From Acephala macrosclerotiorum (Eukaryota > Ascomycota > Leotiomycetes > Helotiales > Mollisiaceae), in the NCBI GenBank assembly GCA_014904845.1, contig MU119537.1:1-52884 (forward strand): a stretch of 52,884 nucleotides of DNA, in the 5' to 3' direction. The notes beneath the pieces were generated by a model. It saw only the letters and a program-made list of their open reading frames with translations. It ran no database searches and was not told the origin of the DNA. Positions 48,486-52,884 of this stretch are shown here, in pieces; positions within the stretch are counted from its first letter, which is position 1; each line of letters starts with the position of its first letter. Made by a program: the position numbers and the translations under genes.

Positions 48486-49788
48486 TATTAATTTTTTTAT
48501 ATACACGTAATATTAATACTTTTTATAATAAGCGATTTTATTCAAATTTAATCGAAGTATTTAAATATAATAATTTAATTAATTTATTAAACAATTTTAC
48601 AATTACGAAATTTCAAATTAATATACAATTGATTTAATAAAAAATACTAAAACTTCGATCTACGTGCGATCGTACTGCGTTTACAATTATAATATATTAA
48701 TTAATTTAAATTATATAAAACTTATAAATAAATTAAAATTCAATTAAATATCGTTAGATTTCAAGTTTTAAGCGATTTTATTAATTCGTTATTGCACAAA
48801 TTAAAAGAATATAATCGCACTTAGCAAAGATTGCGATCGCAAAACTACTTAAATGCGTTTTTGCTTTAAGTATTAAAATACTATTACACTAAATTCTACT
48901 CTTATTAAACATCTAATTGTGCAATTTTCAAGGGAAGTTTCAAAGGATCTCTCTCTAGTAAATATAATCGTAATAAATATTTATAATCAATAGAATCAAT
49001 CGTAGCAATTCAATATAAGAGACGGGGGTCCCAAGGGGTGTCCCCCTGGTATAAGGCTCTGCCGGAAGTGTATTTTTGCTTAAAGCGCTAAAGTACTTAC
49101 TTAGTACTATAACTGCGCAGTTTTCGAGAAAAGTCCCAAAGAGTCTCTCCCTGGAATTATATACTAAGTAAAGTAATCCAAATTGATTAAATTGATCGTA
49201 GCAACTCAATATAAGAGACGGGGGGCCCAAGGGGTGTCCCCCTAGTGTAAAGCTCTACTAGAAGTGCGTTTATGCTTAAGGCGCTAAGGCAACAACACAC
49301 GAAAATCCATTTTATTAGCTTTACAGCTGCGCAGCTCTAAAAGGGGGGTTCCAGGGGGTCTCTCCCTGGAATTATATGCTAAGTAAAGTAATCTAAATTG
49401 ATTGAATCGATCGTAGTAGCTAAATATAAAACGGTAGTCTTAGAGGGTGTCCCCCTGGTAATATGAGACTGCGCAGTGCGTTTTTGCCTTAGGCACTTAA
49501 GAGCTTATCAGCTTATCGGCTTCACCGCCCGGCAGAATCTCAAACTACACTCAATAACTATGCCAACTTTAAATGTTTATAAAACGCTCAAATTAAGAGC
49601 TTTTGACTTGAAACTTGAAATAAAAATAGATTACTAAAGTCGAAGACTTTGAAGCCCTCTACAGGAGCGCCCCTGCGAGGCCTGCGGAGCAAAATGTGCG
49701 TCGAGTAAAGAAAAAAAGAGTTCGTCCGCTGATTGGCTCGCTTGCGAGTCGGCGGACGGACTTTTTCTCGGAACGAGAGAAACATTTT
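48486..49788 (-). repeat. Alpha repeat, well-preserved copy, inverted
   Basis: Read on the minus strand: palindromic head 49788-49691, segment to about 49500, three tandem units (minus-strand CTACGA cores near 49411, 49196 and 49000; spacings about 215 and 196 bp), then the tail, which decays gradually towards 48486. Same order as 32353-33775, in opposite orientation 15-17 kb away. Open frames on the minus strand here come from the repeat units and are not genes. Confidence 0.8.
49691..49788. repeat. Palindromic head of the inverted alpha copy
   Basis: AAAATGTGCG at 49691 is answered by AAACATTTT ending at 49788. The core GTCCGCTGATTGGCTCGC pairs with GCGAGTCGGCGGAC. The outer arms have diverged more than at 32353, but the overall hairpin remains. 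Confidence 0.85.
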
Positions 49789-52700
49789 AAATTTTTAATT
49801 ACGTTTAATATTAAATTTATTACGAAAAAAAAATTTAATAATATAAATATAATAATTTAAAAAAAATTTAATTTCGTAATACGTTTTTATTATAATTTTT
49901 TTATTATTACGATTTATTTATTACGTTTTTAAAATTAAAATTTAATATTAATAATAAATATTAAATTTTTTAAAAAATTTGTTTTTAAAAAAAAAAAAAT
50001 TTAATATAATTAAAATATAATTATTAATATATCGAAAATTATACCTTTTTTTAATACGTTTAATATTATTATTTATTTCGATTATCGTTTAATTTTCGAT
50101 TAATTTATTTAAATTTTTATATATTTTTATAATATTATTCGACGATAAGTTTTTTGCGTATATTTGAAAAATCGTCGTATAATAATTAAAATTCTTTTTT
50201 TTAATATAAAATTTTTTTTTAATTTATTTATTTATTAATTTATTAAAAATAAAAAAATTAAAATAATAAAAATATTATTAAATAATTTAATAAAATTAAT
50301 AAAAAATTTTAAATAATAAAAATACGAAAAATTAAATTTTTTTAATATATATTTAAAATTAAAATAAGATTTTATTATATTTAAATCGTTTGTTTTATTA
50401 TTAAAATAATTATTAAATTTTTATTAAATTTTTTATTATATTCGATTAAATATAATTTGAATATAATAAATAAAATAAAAAATAGCGTTTTTATAAAATT
50501 ATAAATATATATTATAAATTTATATAAATAAAACGATTAATTATTTAAAATAAAATTTTTTAATAATATATTTTTTTTAAAATTTCGAAAATTATAAATA
50601 TTATATTAAATTTTCGAATTAAAATATTAATAAATTTTATTATTTAATAAATTTTAAAAACTATAATAATTAAATTTAATTATATTTTAAATAAAATAAA
50701 TAAAATATATTATAAAATTATTTTTTAATATTAAAACGATTAAAAAAAAATTTGTAATTTTTTTTTAAATATTTTAAAATTATTTTTTATTAATTAAATT
50801 TTCAAAAAAATTAATCGTATTATAAAGTTTTTAATATATTATTTTTTTTTTTTATTATTTAAATTTTCAAAAAAATAAAAATTATTTTTATATATAATAA
50901 TATATTTTTACAAAATTTAAAAATCGATTTTAAATTTATTATTATTATTTTTATTAATATACGAATTTGAATTTATACGATTTTTATTTTTATTTTTATT
51001 TTAAAAAACGTTTTTATTATGCGAAAAAATTTCGTTATTATAATTTTTATTAAAAAAAATTTTTTTTTTATCGTCGAAATTAAATTTTTTTTTTTAAATT
51101 CGAAATTATTATAATTATTATTTTTTAATTCGAATAATTTATTAATATAAATTTAAAAAAAAATTTATAAAATTAATAATAAATATTATAAATAAATAAA
51201 AAATAAATAAATAAATAAAAAATAATTAATTAATAATAAATATTTTTAATAAAAAAAAATTAAAAATTAATTAATTAAAAAAAATTAATATAAATATTTT
51301 ATTATTAAAATTAAAAATCGTAATTCGATAAAAAAAATTATTTATATCGAAATTTAAAATCGTAAATTTTATTTTATATAAATTATAAAATAATATAATA
51401 TCAAAAATAAAAATAAAAATCGTAAACGCGTATTAATATATAAAATAATAAAAAAAAAATTTGTTTAAATATTAAAAAAAGTAATTAAAAATAAAAAATA
51501 ATAATAAAAAAATTATTTTTATTTAAAATATTATATAAAATATTAAATATATTATAAAAATTAAATATTATATAAATTTAAATATATTTAATAATAAAAA
51601 ACGTAAAAAATAAACAATATTTTAATTTAAATATATATATTTTTTTAAATTAATATTAAAATTATTTTTAAATTATTTTTAAAAAGTTTTATTGTTAAAA
51701 TATATAATATTTTAATATTTTTTTAAAAAAAAATTCGAATTTAAAAAAAAAAAAAATTGAATATTATATTATTTAATTTGAAAAGTTTTTTATTAATATT
51801 ATTATTATTAATACGTAATTCGACGACGAATTTCAAATTAAAAAATATAAAAAAATAAAATTTTAAAATAAAATTTTTAATTAATATTTTTCATAAAATA
51901 TTAATTTTCGAAAAAAAATTTATAATTAAATTCGTAAACGTTAATTATAAATGTTTATAAAATAAATAAATAAATAATAATAAATTAAAGAATATTATTT
52001 ATTAAAATTTTAAAAATTAATACGATTTTTAAATTGAATTTAAAAAAATAAAATTATAAATAATATATTAAACGTTTAAAATTTAATAATAATACGAAAT
52101 TAATTAATATAAAACGATATATAAATAAAAAAAATATTATAGAATAATATTTAAAAAAAAATATAAAATTATAAAAAAATAAAAAAATAATTTAAATATA
52201 AAAAATTTTATTAATAAAATTAATAAAAAATAAATTTGTAAAATAATTAATATTAATAAAATAAATTGCATTTATTAAATTTTATTAATTTTAAATATAA
52301 AATTATAAATATAAAATTTAATTTTTTTAATATATATTAATTTTAAAAAAATATATTAAAAAAATCTTTTTTTATAAAGAATTTAATAATAAATCGAAAA
52401 ATGAATAATATATAATATTAATATATAAAAAAAAAAAAAAGTAATAAATAATATAAAATAATTAATAAAGCGAATTATAAATTAAATCGTAAAATAAATC
52501 GTAAAATAAATCGTAAAATAAATTATAAAATAAATAAAAAAATATAAATAATTTTTTAAATTAATAATAATAAATCGAAAAAAATTATAAAATTCGAATA
52601 AAATTAAAATTATTTTTTTTTATTTTTTTTATTTTACGTATTTTATTTGTTTTTTTTACTCGATATTTATTAATAATTTTTGCGTTTTAATTTTTATAAT

Positions 52701-52884
52701 TTAATAATTTTTACGTTATTAAATAAAAAAAATTCATTTTATTATTATTATTATATATAATAAAATTAAAAATTATAATTGTATTTTATTTCGAATTATT
52801 AATATTTTTTCGATTTACGTTTATTTTATTTTTTTATATTTAATATATTCTTTTTATAAAATTAAAAAAAAATTTTTTTTTATA
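49789..52884. other. Unresolved AT-rich sequence to the window end
   Basis: About 3 kb of near-pure A/T with CpG-confined cytosines. No gene or element ends were found. A short 12-bp tandem run (GTAAAATAAATC-type) at 52482-52540 is listed separately. Confidence 0.7.
52482..52540. repeat. 12-bp tandem repeat
   Basis: Four to five units of GTAAAATAAATC with minor changes. The same motif appears at 43420-43480 and, inverted, at 39735-39810, so it may mark a shared decayed element. Confidence 0.7.

Larger units (their letters stand above)
17880..52884. repeat. 35-kb extremely AT-rich, RIP-decayed repeat nest
   Basis: From 17880 to the window end the sequence is nearly all A/T apart from islands near 20440-20860, 22150-23600, 32353-33775 and 48490-49790. 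Remaining C and G are mostly in CpG. No gene with coding character is visible. Repeats I could resolve are listed separately; the rest is decayed beyond reading. Size and composition fit a RIP-made AT isochore; a centromeric or subtelomeric role is possible but unproven. Confidence 0.9.

Noticed and set aside
48955..49785. Minus-strand frames of 65 and 91 codons in the preserved alpha copy
   Set aside because: They cover the tandem units and the palindrome and are not maintained in the equivalent copy at 32353-33775.
17880..52884. Mitochondrial origin of the AT-rich sequence
   Set aside because: The block is continuous with nuclear genes, contains decayed nested transposons and CpG-confined cytosines, and shows no mitochondrial genes.

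Overview
This window looks like a filamentous ascomycete (Pezizomycotina) chromosome segment. The evidence is short spliceosomal introns (47 to 99 bp) with GTRNGT-like donors and CTGAC/CTAAC-type branch sites, fungal gene families, and sharp alternation between GC-balanced gene blocks and extremely AT-rich blocks typical of repeat-induced point mutation (RIP). I cannot name the species.

Layout. 1-1180 is AT-rich decayed repeat. 1180-3310 holds one cytochrome P450 gene (minus, three exons). 3311-4195 is another AT-rich block. 4196-10920 is an accessory gene block. It contains a candidate small-protein gene (minus), minisatellite-like repeats, a probable gene ruin, a 186-bp MITE, a four-exon AsaB/CmcJ-type oxygenase-like gene (plus), an LTR-retroelement scrap, and an MFS transporter of the DHA1 type (minus, two exons). 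Between the MFS gene and the next gene lies a Mutator-like foldback element with a 9-bp target duplication. Its right arm was split by an intact 1363-bp Tc1-type transposon with a DD34E transposase. 13249-17451 returns to conserved genes: an insulin-degrading-enzyme/Ste23-type M16 metalloprotease (plus, three exons) and a GFA/CENP-V-domain protein (minus).

17880-52884 is about 35 kb of extreme AT-rich sequence without a readable gene. It is a nest of decayed repeats. A recurrent family, here called alpha, has a palindromic head about 100 bp long, three tandem units of roughly 195-215 bp, and a unique tail. It occurs on both strands at every stage of decay. Two copies (32.35-33.78 kb plus; 48.49-49.79 kb minus) are still GC-balanced, one (22.14-23.60 kb) is half decayed, and others are almost pure A/T. 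One alpha copy carries a 6956-bp LTR-retrotransposon skeleton (147/131-bp LTRs, 5-bp target duplication). Others are interrupted by a roughly 0.9-kb inverted-repeat element (here beta). A roughly 1-kb foldback element abuts the best alpha copy.

The most unusual signal is the mutation pattern. In fully decayed sequence almost every surviving cytosine is in a CpG, so the C-to-T process spared CpG while exhausting CpA, CpT and CpC. The P450, oxygenase and MFS transporter could be accessory parts of a specialised-metabolism locus, but no backbone synthase is present, so that link is only inference. All exon joins are my own readings from splice signals and reading-frame continuity, without transcript support.
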